From Sphingomonadales bacterium (GTDB taxonomy: Bacteria > Pseudomonadota > Alphaproteobacteria > Sphingomonadales > Sphingomonadaceae), in NCBI GenBank assembly GCA_016704425.1, contig JADJAC010000004.1, positions 124,001-188,000 of the forward strand: 64,000 nucleotides of DNA, written 5' to 3'. The position numbers and the translations under genes were made by a program. The notes under the pieces are model-generated. The model was not told the origin of the DNA. It did not search any database and was given only the letters and a program-made list of their open reading frames with translations. The first letter of the stretch is position 1. Every line of letters begins with the position of its first letter. Positions 34,872 to 44,137 of the stretch are shown here, piece after piece.

Positions 34872-35384
34872 TTCCCAATCCTTTTCGCGCCTACTCAACC
34901 AATAGGACGGCGGACCCACTCGGAGATTAAGCCCGTTCACAGAAATTAAGGCTTAAAATCCAGGTAACCGACGCTGGAAATTGTACAGGCGGGGCCGGCC
35001 CTGTCAATCGAATTGCCAACACTTCGGAAAAATATGCTGCATCGCACAATACTGAATTTCGGCGGGAATCCCGCTAGGACACGAGCAAACCAACCCCCGA
35101 GCCATGTCAAAATCGGCGCGGATTCAAGCCGCAAAAACTGGTTTATTTCCAGTTTTCCAATAGCTCGGCAGATGTAATATTACGTTATTTTATCAGATTG
35201 TTAATGATTTTTTAACGGTGCCGATTAAGTCTCTTTGCCGGCTCGAGAGTCGGTCGATCGGCACTCCAATCGCGTTTGGCGATGAGGCCTCGTTGAAAAA
35301 GTGATTCTCCATCCTTGACGCTCACTTGAGTTCGCTTATGCAGCATGATACGCAACCTCGCGAGGCCACAACACGGGATTGTCT
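34872..35384. promoter_or_regulatory. Long AT-rich regulatory region upstream of the initiating sugar transferase
   Basis: About 510 bases without a gene. The stretch 35150-35220 is strikingly AT-rich for this sequence. It holds a perfect palindrome GTAATATTAC (35174-35183) and a CtrA-type box (35201-35216). It should contain the promoters of the sugar transferase gene (right) and the small membrane protein gene (left). Confidence 0.6.
35201..35216 (+). promoter_or_regulatory. CtrA-type box, TTAA-N7-TTAAC
   Basis: The sequence TTAATGATTTTTTAAC matches the full alphaproteobacterial CtrA consensus TTAA-N7-TTAA(C) exactly. It lies about 170 bases upstream of the ExoY-like gene, inside an AT-rich patch. 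CtrA links cell cycle and surface functions in this class, so control of polysaccharide initiation is plausible. The spacing to the start is long and no transcription start is known. Confidence 0.55.
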
Positions 35385-36065
35385 ATGCACTATCTGGATA
35401 CTGTCGCCGAAACTCCCCCAAGATCCCAGAAACGCCAGCGGGCCCAACGATCCTCAACGGACATTGCCATACGAGCACTTGACGTTTTCATCGCGATCGT
35501 CGCTTTGATTGCCTTGGGGCCCTTTCTCGTCTTCGTCGCCGGCTCGATTGTCCTGGCGGATGGCGGGTCGCCCATCTTTGCCCACCAGCGCTTGGGGCGC
35601 GGCGGGAGCCGTTTCGGTTGTCTCAAGTTCAGGACGATGGTGATCGATTCCCAGCAGCGGCTTGAAGCACTGCTTGCAAAGGACCCCGTCGCCCGCGCCG
35701 AATGGGATCGGGATCAGAAGCTGCGCAATGATCCGCGCGTGACACGCCTTGGCCGCTTCTATCGCAAGGCGAGCATCGACGAGTTGCCGCAACTGATCAA
35801 CGTCCTGCGGGGCGAGATGTCGATTGTCGGTCCGCGCCCGATCGTGCAAGCGGAACGCGCGCGCTATGGCCGTCACTTCAGCGCCTATTGTGCCGTCACG
35901 CCGGGTATTACCGGCGTCTGGCAAGTCTGTGGTCGCAACGACGTTTCCTATCGTCGCCGGGTCGCTTGCGATGTGCTCTACGCACGTTCCAGGTCGCTGC
36001 CACTCAACGTGCGTATCATTGCGATGACGATTCCCGCGGTCTTGAAAAGCGAAGGAAGCTACTGA
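35385..36065 (+). CDS. Undecaprenyl-phosphate sugar phosphotransferase (ExoY/WbaP-type)
   Basis: The 226-residue protein is the short, ExoY-type form: one N-terminal hydrophobic segment (~28-55) and the catalytic bacterial sugar transferase domain with [35 protein letters not shown] (in part), SIVGPRPI and the GITGVWQV end. It starts repeat-unit synthesis by moving hexose-1-phosphate to undecaprenyl phosphate. An in-frame TTG six bases upstream is possible. It converges with the GT4 gene; six bases separate the stops. The upstream CtrA-type box suggests regulation of initiation. Confidence 0.92.
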   Translation: MHYLDTVAETPPRSQKRQRAQRSSTDIAIRALDVFIAIVALIALGPFLVFVAGSIVLADGGSPIFAHQRLGRGGSRFGCLKFRTMVIDSQQRLEALLAKDPVARAEWDRDQKLRNDPRVTRLGRFYRKASIDELPQLINVLRGEMSIVGPRPIVQAERARYGRHFSAYCAVTPGITGVWQVCGRNDVSYRRRVACDVLYARSRSLPLNVRIIAMTIPAVLKSEGSY

Positions 36066-36071
36066 AGGACG

Positions 36072-37292
36072 TCAACGGCGCTTTGCGGGCCTTCCCGCAC
36101 TGGCTTCCATCCACTCAAGCATCTGGCGTCCGATGGTTCGTGCATCGAAGCGATGCGCCTCTTGTTCTGCAGTCTTCCGCCAGGCTTTCAGATCTTGAGG
36201 GCTGTCCAGCACGTCACCGATTGCTGTCTGCCATCCAGGAAGGGTCGTGTCGTGGACAAGTCGCCCATTCTCATGATCACGGACCAGTTCCGGTATGCCG
36301 CCGCGGGCGCTGCCCATGACCGGCAGGCCAAGGCCGAGCGCCTGAATGACCACGCCGGGCGAGTTCTCCGCCCATATGGACGGGATGCAGAGCAGGTCGC
36401 TCTCCATCATCCGGTCGGCGAGCTCCTGATGCGAAATGAAGCCGAGAAAATTGCACCAGGGCGCATCGCCGAAGCGGGCGCGCAGTTCGGCCTCCTGCTG
36501 ACCCTGTCCGGCCAGCGTCAGCGTCACGCGCCGATCCCGCGCAAGCGCTTCGACAGCACCCAGCAGCATTTCGACGCCCTTGGAATCGTGAATTCGGCCG
36601 GCGTACAGGAGACGCAGATCGTCACTTTGTGTGCGTCCTCGGGTCGGCCTTGGGTAGGTGTTCGGATTGAGGATGACGGCGTGCGGATAGTCCTTCACGG
36701 GAAAATGGCGTGAAAGCGTCTCCAGGTTCGCGCGCGACGGAGAAACGAAGCTGACCGAGGATTGCTGGCGGATGAGGCCAAGCTTGTAGCGCGTCGAGAG
36801 GGCACAAGGTGCGCAGTGGCCGGAACAATCCTTGCCATTCTTGAACATGCTCATGCGGATGCACGCAAGCCCGAGGTCGGGCAGGACATAGTTGACCGGA
36901 ATCCCTCGCTTTGCGACTTCCTTGAGCAAGGGATAGCCCAGTCCTTGCAGCAGATGCACATTGACCAGATCGGGCGCGAAATCGTCGAGGATGCGGCCAA
37001 AGGCCGGTCGCAGGCGTTGATCGAAATGGTCCTGGAGATGCCACAGCGGCTTCTTCACCGGTGTGGCATCATAAAAGCGAAAGACCGGGTAAATGTGCGG
37101 CGTCCGGAGCCGCGCAACCCTTATCCGGGGGGCGATGCATTCTTCCCCTTCCGGTTCTTCGCCATCCGACGCCCTGACGACCAACACCTCATGGCCAGCG
37201 GTCGCAAGCAGGTCGGATAGGTTGCGGGCGGACACTTCGGCGCCGCCAAGCATTTTTGGCGGATAGAGAGAGGCGATCTGGAGGACGCGCAT
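36072..37292 (-). CDS. GT4-family glycosyltransferase with Cys-rich loop
   Basis: The 406-residue enzyme begins VLQIASLYPPKMLGGAEVSAR and has LLYAGRIHDSKGVEMLL and PSIWAENSPGVVIQALGLGLPVMG, the GT4 donor-binding pattern. A Cys-rich loop (CIRMSMFKNGKDCSGHCAPC) near residue 160 resembles that in the GT4 at 26811. The ATG overlaps the flippase stop by one base (TGATG). It should extend the repeat unit started by the ExoY-like enzyme. Confidence 0.88.
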   Translation of the reverse strand: MRVLQIASLYPPKMLGGAEVSARNLSDLLATAGHEVLVVRASDGEEPEGEECIAPRIRVARLRTPHIYPVFRFYDATPVKKPLWHLQDHFDQRLRPAFGRILDDFAPDLVNVHLLQGLGYPLLKEVAKRGIPVNYVLPDLGLACIRMSMFKNGKDCSGHCAPCALSTRYKLGLIRQQSSVSFVSPSRANLETLSRHFPVKDYPHAVILNPNTYPRPTRGRTQSDDLRLLYAGRIHDSKGVEMLLGAVEALARDRRVTLTLAGQGQQEAELRARFGDAPWCNFLGFISHQELADRMMESDLLCIPSIWAENSPGVVIQALGLGLPVMGSARGGIPELVRDHENGRLVHDTTLPGWQTAIGDVLDSPQDLKAWRKTAEQEAHRFDARTIGRQMLEWMEASAGRPAKRR

Positions 37293-38551
37293 CAGGACGA
37301 CCTTCCGATTGCCAGCACCCGGACTTCCATCCGCTTCCAGGCGATATAGCGCAGGCCAAACAGGATCAGCGCCGATGCCAAGGCCGCAACCGCGGCGCCA
37401 ATGATGCCCAGCAGCGGAATGGCTACAAGGCAGCCCGCAACACCCAGGATCAGGCCCGCAATGTTGAAGACCGCATATTGGCCATCGCGTTCAGAGGCCG
37501 CAAAGGCCAGGTTCATGAAGTCCGAAAGCAGCTTGAATGCATAGGCTGCAAGGAGCAGCGGGACGATTTCGATGGCGTCGAGAATTTCCGGCTTCCCGGA
37601 AATTCGCGCCGCGATCCAGGCTGCAGGCGCCGCTGCAAGCAGGCTGACCAGACCCACAATTACAGTCGTGCGAAAGCGGGTCCTCAACGCAATGCGCAAG
37701 CCGGTAACGCCGCCCGATAGCCAGGCCGCGCGAAGCTGGGGCTGATAGACCTGTACCGTGGCTGCAAGGCAGATGATGTAGGCCGAGTTGATGATGGAGG
37801 CGTAGAAGAAATAGATGCCAGCCGACCGGACGTCCTCAATCGCCGAGATGATGAAGCGATCGAGATAGACGCTGCCGGCAAGCCCGAGGTCGCTTAAATA
37901 GATTTTGGCGGTCCCCGCACCGACCGAGGCCACAAACCCGTCCTGGGCCACACCGCCCCCGGTCTTGAGCATAGCCATCAGGTCCCGGCGATAGTGCAAG
38001 GCGAGAAGGCCGTGGCTCAAAGCAAGTCCGCACAGCCAGAACCAGGCCAATACCTCGATCGACCGACACATTGGCTGAACGAAGGCCGCAACCATGAAGG
38101 GCAGGACCCATGCACCGTTCCGCAGGAAGAGCAGCACATTGGCAAAGGTGGACCGGCTCCGCGCGAGGAGTGCGACCTGCAGATCGAAACCAAGCAGTTC
38201 GAGCATCAGGATTGCGACCGCAAGCCAGGGCGATATTGGCAGCGACAGGTGGCCAGAATTGGAGAGGGCGAGCAGGATACTCATGCAGCACGCCCCGGCG
38301 AGGATCGAGACCCTCAGGCGTTCCCGCGCAAGCCCGACAGCTTCGGCATGGCCGATCCCGACAAGGCGCCGGGCCAGGAAGAAGTTCAACCCCAGACCCG
38401 CGACAGAGGGCAGCAGACCGGCTGCGCCGGCCATCAGGGCAAAAGTGCCGATGTCAGCCAGTGTCATGTAGCGCGCCATGAATATGGCAAGCAGGAAGCG
38501 CGAGCCGAGCCCAGTCATGCGAAGCGCGGCATTGATCAGGCCGACGCTCAT
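37292..38551 (-). CDS. Polysaccharide flippase (Wzx-like), second of three
   Basis: The 419-residue protein has twelve or more hydrophobic segments and a Wzx-like N-terminus (GLINAALRMTGLGSRFLLAIFMARY, shown in part: LGSRFLLAIFMARYM). Its gene is coupled to the GT4 gene downstream by a one-base overlap. The start at 38551 is chosen because an upstream open extension has no hydrophobic content. It may flip the same unit as, or a different unit from, the flippases at 24619 and 47641. Confidence 0.83.
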   Translation of the reverse strand: MSVGLINAALRMTGLGSRFLLAIFMARYMTLADIGTFALMAGAAGLLPSVAGLGLNFFLARRLVGIGHAEAVGLARERLRVSILAGACCMSILLALSNSGHLSLPISPWLAVAILMLELLGFDLQVALLARSRSTFANVLLFLRNGAWVLPFMVAAFVQPMCRSIEVLAWFWLCGLALSHGLLALHYRRDLMAMLKTGGGVAQDGFVASVGAGTAKIYLSDLGLAGSVYLDRFIISAIEDVRSAGIYFFYASIINSAYIICLAATVQVYQPQLRAAWLSGGVTGLRIALRTRFRTTVIVGLVSLLAAAPAAWIAARISGKPEILDAIEIVPLLLAAYAFKLLSDFMNLAFAASERDGQYAVFNIAGLILGVAGCLVAIPLLGIIGAAVAALASALILFGLRYIAWKRMEVRVLAIGRSS

Positions 38552-38631
38552 GCGGACGCCCCCGAAGCGCCAGCATTTCGCGGGCACCAGAAATTAACGA
38601 ATGGCTCGTTACGCGATTGTCCACGGAAACT

Positions 38632-39651
38632 ATGCGCATCTTGTTCGACAGCCGCTGGATAGCGCCGCACGGCATCGGCCGGGTCGCGCGCGAATATCGC
38701 GACCGGCTGGCGCAGGACTTCGAACTTGTCGAGCTCGTCGACGGGCCGAAGCCGTCGAGCCCGATGGACTGGTGGTTCCTTGGGCAGGCGTTCCGGCGCT
38801 CCGGCGCGGATATTCTTTTCGTTCCGGGGTACAATGGAACGCCGCTCGCAGGCCGACGGCAGCTGTTCATCATTCACGATCTTATCCATTTCGGCAAAGC
38901 CGAGCCGGACGGGTTTCGCAAACGGCTCTATTACAACAGCATCACCCGATTGGCTGCCGCGCGCGCCAAAGTGCTGACGGTCTCGCAGGCGTCGGCTGAT
39001 GAACTCGGGCGACGCTGGCCGGAAACAAGGGGTCATGTGGGCGTGGTTCCCAACGGGATTTCGGAGCAGTTCGCGGTTCGCTGCGGCGTGCCTGATGGCA
39101 AGAGAGCCGGGTTGGTCCTGTTCGGCAACGCGCGCTGGCACAAGAATCTCCCCGCCATGCTTGAAGCCGTTGCTCTCTGGCAGGCACAGGGCCCGGAACG
39201 ATCGCAAGACGCTGTCACGATCATCGGGGCAGACGAACCGGCGCGCACCCTTGCTGCCAGGGCTGGTGTCCGCAATGTGGCCATAGGTCGCGGTTTGAGC
39301 GACGAAGACCTGGCGGCCTTGCTTGCACGATCGTCGGCCTTGCTGTTCTGTTCGCATGCCGAAGGCTTTGGACTTCCGATCCTCGAAGCCATGGCGTGTG
39401 GCTGTCCGGTCGTCGCGTCCGATCTCCCCGTGATGCGCGAAGTCGGTCAATGTGGTTGTGTCTTTGTCGATCCGAAATCCACCGCGGACATCGCCCGCGG
39501 CATTGATCGTGCCATTGGCCTGACCAGCGACGAACAGGCCCGCGCTGCGCTGGTCGCCAATCACAGCTGGGACGCGAGCTATGCAATGGTCGCCGCTCAC
39601 ATCCGGGCCCTTGCCGAAGCGGTCGGGCCGCTGCGGACGACTGGGCGCTGA
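38632..39651 (+). CDS. GT4-family glycosyltransferase
   Basis: The 339-residue enzyme starts MRILFDSRWIAPHGIGRVAR, with GLVLFGNARWHKNLPAMLEA in the middle and CSHAEGFGLPILEAMACGCPVVASD as the GT4 donor site (quoted parts overlap the E-x7-E motif). An upstream in-frame ATG at 38617 adds five residues. It is a lone rightward gene between two leftward groups, convergent with the polymerase gene (8 bases between stops). Confidence 0.88.
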   Translation: MRILFDSRWIAPHGIGRVAREYRDRLAQDFELVELVDGPKPSSPMDWWFLGQAFRRSGADILFVPGYNGTPLAGRRQLFIIHDLIHFGKAEPDGFRKRLYYNSITRLAAARAKVLTVSQASADELGRRWPETRGHVGVVPNGISEQFAVRCGVPDGKRAGLVLFGNARWHKNLPAMLEAVALWQAQGPERSQDAVTIIGADEPARTLAARAGVRNVAIGRGLSDEDLAALLARSSALLFCSHAEGFGLPILEAMACGCPVVASDLPVMREVGQCGCVFVDPKSTADIARGIDRAIGLTSDEQARAALVANHSWDASYAMVAAHIRALAEAVGPLRTTGR

Positions 39652-39659
39652 AGATCCGA

Positions 39660-40985
39660 TCATGCCGGGCGTTCGCTGCGCGACGGCCGACGGCTGCGCG
39701 GGCGGGCGCAGGCAATGGCCAGAATCATTGATGGCAGAATGCTCTCGATGACGTTGGCCGCTGTGCCAATCCCGAGCATGGCTATGATCAGCACAAAATC
39801 GCGCCGCCCGCGGCTGCCTGCGGCAATGGCCCTTTGCCCGCCGCGAAACATCAGGACGCCAAACACCAGCGACGCGAGCCCGAACGTCACGAACAGGTAG
39901 ATGGCGAGATTGTCGCCCGGATTATAGTTGTCGGGATGCGAGAGCTGCTGAGGGGAGCCGATACTTCCCAGCCCCCGGCCAAAGACCCATTGTACGGGAT
40001 CATAGCGGTCGATCATCGCAATCGCATTCGGCCAGGTGTTGAGCACACGATCGGCAAAGGAACTATAGTCCGCTCCGACCCCCGTTCCGGCCGGGTAGAG
40101 TTGCGGACCATAGGTCATCGCCAGGAAGGGCCCTGCAAAGACCAGCAGCAACCAGAAGGCCATCAGTGCCGAGGCTGCCCAGCGACGGCGCGCCGCGCCG
40201 GAGTCCCTGATCCGGCCGACAAGGAAATAGGTGAGCGGCAGCAAGGCCATGGCAAGCATCGGCGATTTGGAGGTCGTGTAGTAGATTGCCACAAGGCCCA
40301 CGGCCCAGAAGCCGGCGCGCCACGCCAATGACTTTGTTCGGTGTTCCAGCGCGACATAGCAGATCAGGATCTGCGCTGCGGCAGTGTAGCTGGCCCGTGT
40401 GAAGCCCGAGAGGCGCGGCATCCCATAGGCCTCCCAATCGCGTGCAGCCACCATCTGGCGGCCCAGCACTTCATAGCTGGCATCGACCCAGGGATAACGC
40501 ACCACAATATTGAGGAGCACCCCCGCCGTCGCAATGAAGAAGATCGGCACCATCGCCCCGACAAGGCGATCGTGCATGCGCCTTTGGGTGATCGCGAGTG
40601 CGACGAGAAACGACAGCCAGATATAGAGAGCGAAGCCGACTTCGCCGAGGCTTCGTCCCAAGGCGAAAGACAAGCCGATCGCAATGAGCGCAAAAGCCAG
40701 CGTCGCAAGCATGGGCGCTGCGGACTCCGTGTCGCCAAGCCGCGCGACGAAGTGGCAAAGCAGCGCAATGATCGCGATCCCGGCCGGAGAATAGGCAAGC
40801 ATCGTCAGCCCGACTGCCGGAAGCGCAAACCGGATGACGCCGCCAAAGGCATCGAAATAGAGATAGGCCGTGGCCGAAACGATCAGGGCAAGGCCTGCAA
40901 ACTCGTCGAGCGCACTGCTGGTGCGCGCTTCCCCTGCATGGGGCTTCAGGGAGAATGTCTCACGAAAGCTGGCCGCAAGAGTCAT
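39660..40985 (-). CDS. O-antigen polymerase/ligase-type membrane protein (first)
   Basis: The 441-residue polytopic protein has about ten hydrophobic helices and a large periplasmic loop around residues 300-370 (YSSFADRVLNTWPNAIAMIDRYDPVQWVFGRGLGSIGSP in part: DPVQWVFGRGLGSIG), the layout of Wzy/WaaL/ExoQ proteins. The FGRGLGSIGSP loop motif is typical. It would polymerise repeat units or ligate glycan to its acceptor. ATG 40985 is the family-like start; the frame is open upstream into the next gene. It lies 4 bases from the GT4 stop. Confidence 0.82.
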   Translation of the reverse strand: MTLAASFRETFSLKPHAGEARTSSALDEFAGLALIVSATAYLYFDAFGGVIRFALPAVGLTMLAYSPAGIAIIALLCHFVARLGDTESAAPMLATLAFALIAIGLSFALGRSLGEVGFALYIWLSFLVALAITQRRMHDRLVGAMVPIFFIATAGVLLNIVVRYPWVDASYEVLGRQMVAARDWEAYGMPRLSGFTRASYTAAAQILICYVALEHRTKSLAWRAGFWAVGLVAIYYTTSKSPMLAMALLPLTYFLVGRIRDSGAARRRWAASALMAFWLLLVFAGPFLAMTYGPQLYPAGTGVGADYSSFADRVLNTWPNAIAMIDRYDPVQWVFGRGLGSIGSPQQLSHPDNYNPGDNLAIYLFVTFGLASLVFGVLMFRGGQRAIAAGSRGRRDFVLIIAMLGIGTAANVIESILPSMILAIACARPRSRRPSRSERPA

Positions 40986-40989
40986 GGCT

Positions 40990-42183
40990 TCAGTCCTTGG
41001 CCCTTGCGCCGGGCTGCCGCTCTTGCGCAGTCGCCAGGGCATCCCCGACAAAGGCACCGAATTCTGCCATGAACCGCCCTTTGGCGAAGCCCAATGCATG
41101 CCGTCTGATGGCGGCGGGTTCGAACCGGTCTTCCCGGCCTTCAAAGGCCAGCATGGCCTCACTCAGGGATTCGACCGTCTGTTCTGGAAAGAACAGGCCG
41201 GTCTTGCCGTCGACAACAGTCTCCCGGGCGCCGCCACGCCCAAAAGCAATCACCGGCCGCCCTGACGCCATGGCTTCAACCGGCGCAATGCCGAAATCCT
41301 CTTCGCCCGGCATCAGGAAGGCCCGGCATTCGGAATAATGACGCTTCAGATCGGCGAACGAACATCGCCCGACAAACTCGATCGTCGGTCCGGCGCTGGC
41401 TCGCAGCCGTGCGGTTTCCGGGCCGTCACCCGTGATGACAAGCTTGCGGCCGAGCGCGTTGCACGCCGCAATGGCAAGGTCGATCCGCTTGTACGAGACG
41501 TGCCGTCCGGTGATGAGATAATAATCGCCGCGCGTTTCGCTCAGGGCAAAATCATCGACATCCACAGGCGGATGAATGACATGCGCGGGACGCCGATAAT
41601 AGCGGTCGATCCGCGAAGCCACATAGCGCGAGTTGGCTATGAACCGGTCCACGCGCAGGCTCGACGCCTGGTCCCAGAGCCTCAGCCTTGTGATGCAGAG
41701 CGAAAGGACGAGCCGCTGCAGCCAGCCCGCGCTTTCGCGGTATTCGTGATACTGATCCCACAGGTATCGCATCGGCGAATGGCAATAGCAGATATGCACG
41801 GCATCAAGCGGGGGCACGATGCCCTTGGCCGGGCCGGATTCGCTTGAAATGATGAGATCATATCCCCGCAGGTCGAGGTTCTCGAGCGCGGTGGGCATCA
41901 AGGGAAGAAGCGCGCGATAATGGCGCGCTGCACCCGGTATGCGCTGGAGGAAGCTCGTCCGGAGACGGTCGCGCGGAACGATGGTTTGCGAAAAGGCCGG
42001 ATCCTCGACAAGCGTGAAGACATCGGCCTGCGGAAAGAGTTCCAGCATCGCCTTGACCACATTTTCACCGCCGCCGCTGCCGACCAGCCAGTAATGGACG
42101 ATCGCGACTTTCGGCTGACTGACCTTGCTTTCAAGAACGTGAGCACCACGCGCTGTGGCTTGCAGGTCCAGCTCAACGCGCAT
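40990..42183 (-). CDS. GT4-family glycosyltransferase, WbaZ-like
   Basis: The 397-residue enzyme has VAIVHYWLVGSGGGENVV at the N-terminus, CYCHSPMRYLWDQYHEY in the acceptor domain (typical of WbaZ/GtnD-like mannosyl- or rhamnosyltransferases), YYLITGRHVSYKRIDLAI and EDFGIAPVEAMASGRPVIAF at the donor site. ATG 42183 overlaps the end of the GT2 gene by eleven bases. Donor specificity is unproven. Confidence 0.87.
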   Translation of the reverse strand: MRVELDLQATARGAHVLESKVSQPKVAIVHYWLVGSGGGENVVKAMLELFPQADVFTLVEDPAFSQTIVPRDRLRTSFLQRIPGAARHYRALLPLMPTALENLDLRGYDLIISSESGPAKGIVPPLDAVHICYCHSPMRYLWDQYHEYRESAGWLQRLVLSLCITRLRLWDQASSLRVDRFIANSRYVASRIDRYYRRPAHVIHPPVDVDDFALSETRGDYYLITGRHVSYKRIDLAIAACNALGRKLVITGDGPETARLRASAGPTIEFVGRCSFADLKRHYSECRAFLMPGEEDFGIAPVEAMASGRPVIAFGRGGARETVVDGKTGLFFPEQTVESLSEAMLAFEGREDRFEPAAIRRHALGFAKGRFMAEFGAFVGDALATAQERQPGARAKD

Positions 42184-43384
42184 TCGGCCCCCCGGACTTT
42201 CCATGATTCAATGAGAGTGTTTCAGCCCGGATCGAGAGCGCTGGGTCCCACACGGTGTAGGTCCGCCGCGTGAACAGGGATTCGAGCACGCCCGCCGCGA
42301 CGCCGGCCAGGCTGAGGGTTGCACTCGACAGGGCCGAGAATGGCCGCACTTCGAGGGAATGACCAATCAGCAGTGCAGCCAGGCCCGCTGCGACGACTGC
42401 GGTCGCCATCGCCGCGCCATAGGCAAGCGCAACGGCCGCAATCAGGCACAGGGCCCCGGCTCCAAGAAAGAAGGGCGTGAGCCATTTCATGACCCGGTGC
42501 GACAGATAGGCATAGAGCTGCAGCCACGGCATCCGGCGCAGCTCGGGCCAGAGCACACGGTGGACATTGGCCGCCTGACAGGCAATGCGCCGCTTGCGCT
42601 GCTTTTCCTCGACCGCGCCAACGGCACTGCGTTCAAAGACGCGGACATGGTCCGCCGAATGGATTCGCGCGCCTGCGATCAGCACCCGAAGGCTCAGGTA
42701 GAGATCGTCAATCAGGTGCGGCGGCGGCGGCTGATACAACGACCTGCGGAGCATGAACATCGCTCCATCAACACCGATGACGCCGACTGTGTGGCTTTCG
42801 ATGCGCTTGATGGCTTCTTCGAGACGCCAGTAAAGCGCGCCAATGGCGCTCGTCGGAGATTCGCGGCGATTTGAATAGATGAGATGTGCCGTAACGCAGC
42901 CGATCGTCGGATCGGCAAAGGGCCGCGCCAGCTCAACCGCACAACCATTGTCGCTTTCGACATTGGCATCGGTGAAGAGAATCAGCTCGCTCTCCGATCG
43001 TTCGACGAGCAGGTTCATGCCGTAGGTCTTGCCGGCACGAGCCTTTCCGACCACCAGGTCGATCCGGTCAGCATAAGGCTCGAGCAGCGCGACGGTCCTG
43101 TCCGAGGGCGCATCGGCGTAGACGTGAATCGTTGCCGGCCCATAGGCTCTGGCGACCTCCAGAAGCCGCTCGACCTTGGCGACAATCACCTTTTCCTCAT
43201 TGTAGGCACTCAGGCAGATGGCAAGTGAGGGGCGCGGCGCAAGAGCCGGGGAAAGCGCAGGATTCGGGGCCTTGCGGCAGAAAAGCCTGAGGCTCAGCGG
43301 GTAAAAGACAAAGCAGTGCCCAGCCAGCGCAAGCAAGGCCAGCGCAAGCAGTGTGAGGGTCGCGGTCAATGGCGTCGAGAGCAA
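42173..43384 (-). CDS. Membrane GT2 glycosyltransferase
   Basis: The 403-residue protein has an N-terminal membrane helix, a GT2 catalytic domain (LAICLSAYNEEKVIVAKVERLL, VYADAPSDRT, LILFTDANVESD as the DxD site, and the QRKRRIACQ acceptor loop), and two to three C-terminal helices after residue ~300. This resembles processive or inner-membrane GT2 enzymes such as ExoU/HAS-like proteins. It is the first gene of a leftward three-gene unit facing the wza-like operon. Confidence 0.86.
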   Translation of the reverse strand: MLSTPLTATLTLLALALLALAGHCFVFYPLSLRLFCRKAPNPALSPALAPRPSLAICLSAYNEEKVIVAKVERLLEVARAYGPATIHVYADAPSDRTVALLEPYADRIDLVVGKARAGKTYGMNLLVERSESELILFTDANVESDNGCAVELARPFADPTIGCVTAHLIYSNRRESPTSAIGALYWRLEEAIKRIESHTVGVIGVDGAMFMLRRSLYQPPPPHLIDDLYLSLRVLIAGARIHSADHVRVFERSAVGAVEEKQRKRRIACQAANVHRVLWPELRRMPWLQLYAYLSHRVMKWLTPFFLGAGALCLIAAVALAYGAAMATAVVAAGLAALLIGHSLEVRPFSALSSATLSLAGVAAGVLESLFTRRTYTVWDPALSIRAETLSLNHGKSGGPNAR

Positions 43385-43566
43385 GAATCCTCCATCGGCA
43401 GAACTCCGCTGTCGCAGATGATCGTTAACGATTTGCCAAACTATTCAGCCCTGATTTCCGCACGCTTTCTCGGCGCGTTTACTTTGTGGCAAGGTTTGCA
43501 TCGCAGTGCAGCATCTCCATATTTTGCGGACGGGCGATGTCCGCGCGAGTCGTTTGGGGACTGCCT
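43385..43566. promoter_or_regulatory. Divergent promoter with a 12-base palindrome
   Basis: The region between the GT2 gene and the export operon holds ATCGTTAACGAT (43421-43432), a perfect palindrome. A symmetrical site between two divergent transcription units is a good operator candidate. The start of the rightward 11-kb operon lies about 135 bases further on. Confidence 0.45.
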
Positions 43567-44136
43567 ATGCCGCGCTTTACACATGCGATCGCCGCCACTC
43601 TCATGATCTTGGCCGGGACGGCCGCCCTGGCGTCCGACATTCCGGATGGAGTCGGTCCGCCCGCTGATCCGGTCTCGCAAAACTACACGCTCGGGATCGA
43701 CGACAAGCTGTCGCTCACGGTCTATGGCGAAGATGGCCTGACCGGCGAACAACAGGTTGGGCCTGACGGCTCCATTGCCGTTCCGCTGATCGGCAAGGTC
43801 CGGGCCGAGGGCCGCACAGTCGATGCGGTGAGCGCCGAGATCCGGGACAGGCTTGCTGCCGGGTATCTCCGCAACCCGAGCGTCTCGATTGCCATACTGA
43901 CTTTCAGGCCCTTCTACATTCTGGGCGAAGTCAACAAGCCGGGCGAATATGCCTATCGCAAGGGTCTGTCTGTTGCAGAGGCCGTCGCGACGGCACAGGG
44001 TTTCAGCTACCGGGCGCGCAAGAAATATGTTTTCGTGAAGCGCGCGGGCGCCAGCGAAGAACAAAAGCTCGAACTGCGCCCGGACCTGCTTGTCATGCCG
44101 GGTGACACACTGCGGATCGGTGAGCGCTACTTCTGA
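43567..44136 (+). CDS. Wza-type polysaccharide export protein, short and without lipobox
   Basis: The 189-residue product has a signal peptide, the Poly_export domain (YTLGIDDKLSLTVYGEDGL, GQQVGPDGSIAVPLIGKV in part) and one SLBB-like domain (FYILGEVNKPGEYAYRKGLSV). Such proteins form the periplasmic/outer-membrane ring that guides polymer out. It is about half the size of E. coli Wza and has no lipobox cysteine, so it may rely on the barrel protein next to it for outer-membrane passage. It opens the rightward operon; the next ATG lies one base after its stop. Confidence 0.9.
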   Translation: MPRFTHAIAATLMILAGTAALASDIPDGVGPPADPVSQNYTLGIDDKLSLTVYGEDGLTGEQQVGPDGSIAVPLIGKVRAEGRTVDAVSAEIRDRLAAGYLRNPSVSIAILTFRPFYILGEVNKPGEYAYRKGLSVAEAVATAQGFSYRARKKYVFVKRAGASEEQKLELRPDLLVMPGDTLRIGERYF

Positions 44137-44137
44137 A

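Noticed and set aside
40341..41072. 243-codon plus-strand frame opposite the polymerase gene
   Set aside because: Antisense of membrane helices, charged low-complexity sequence, no motif.
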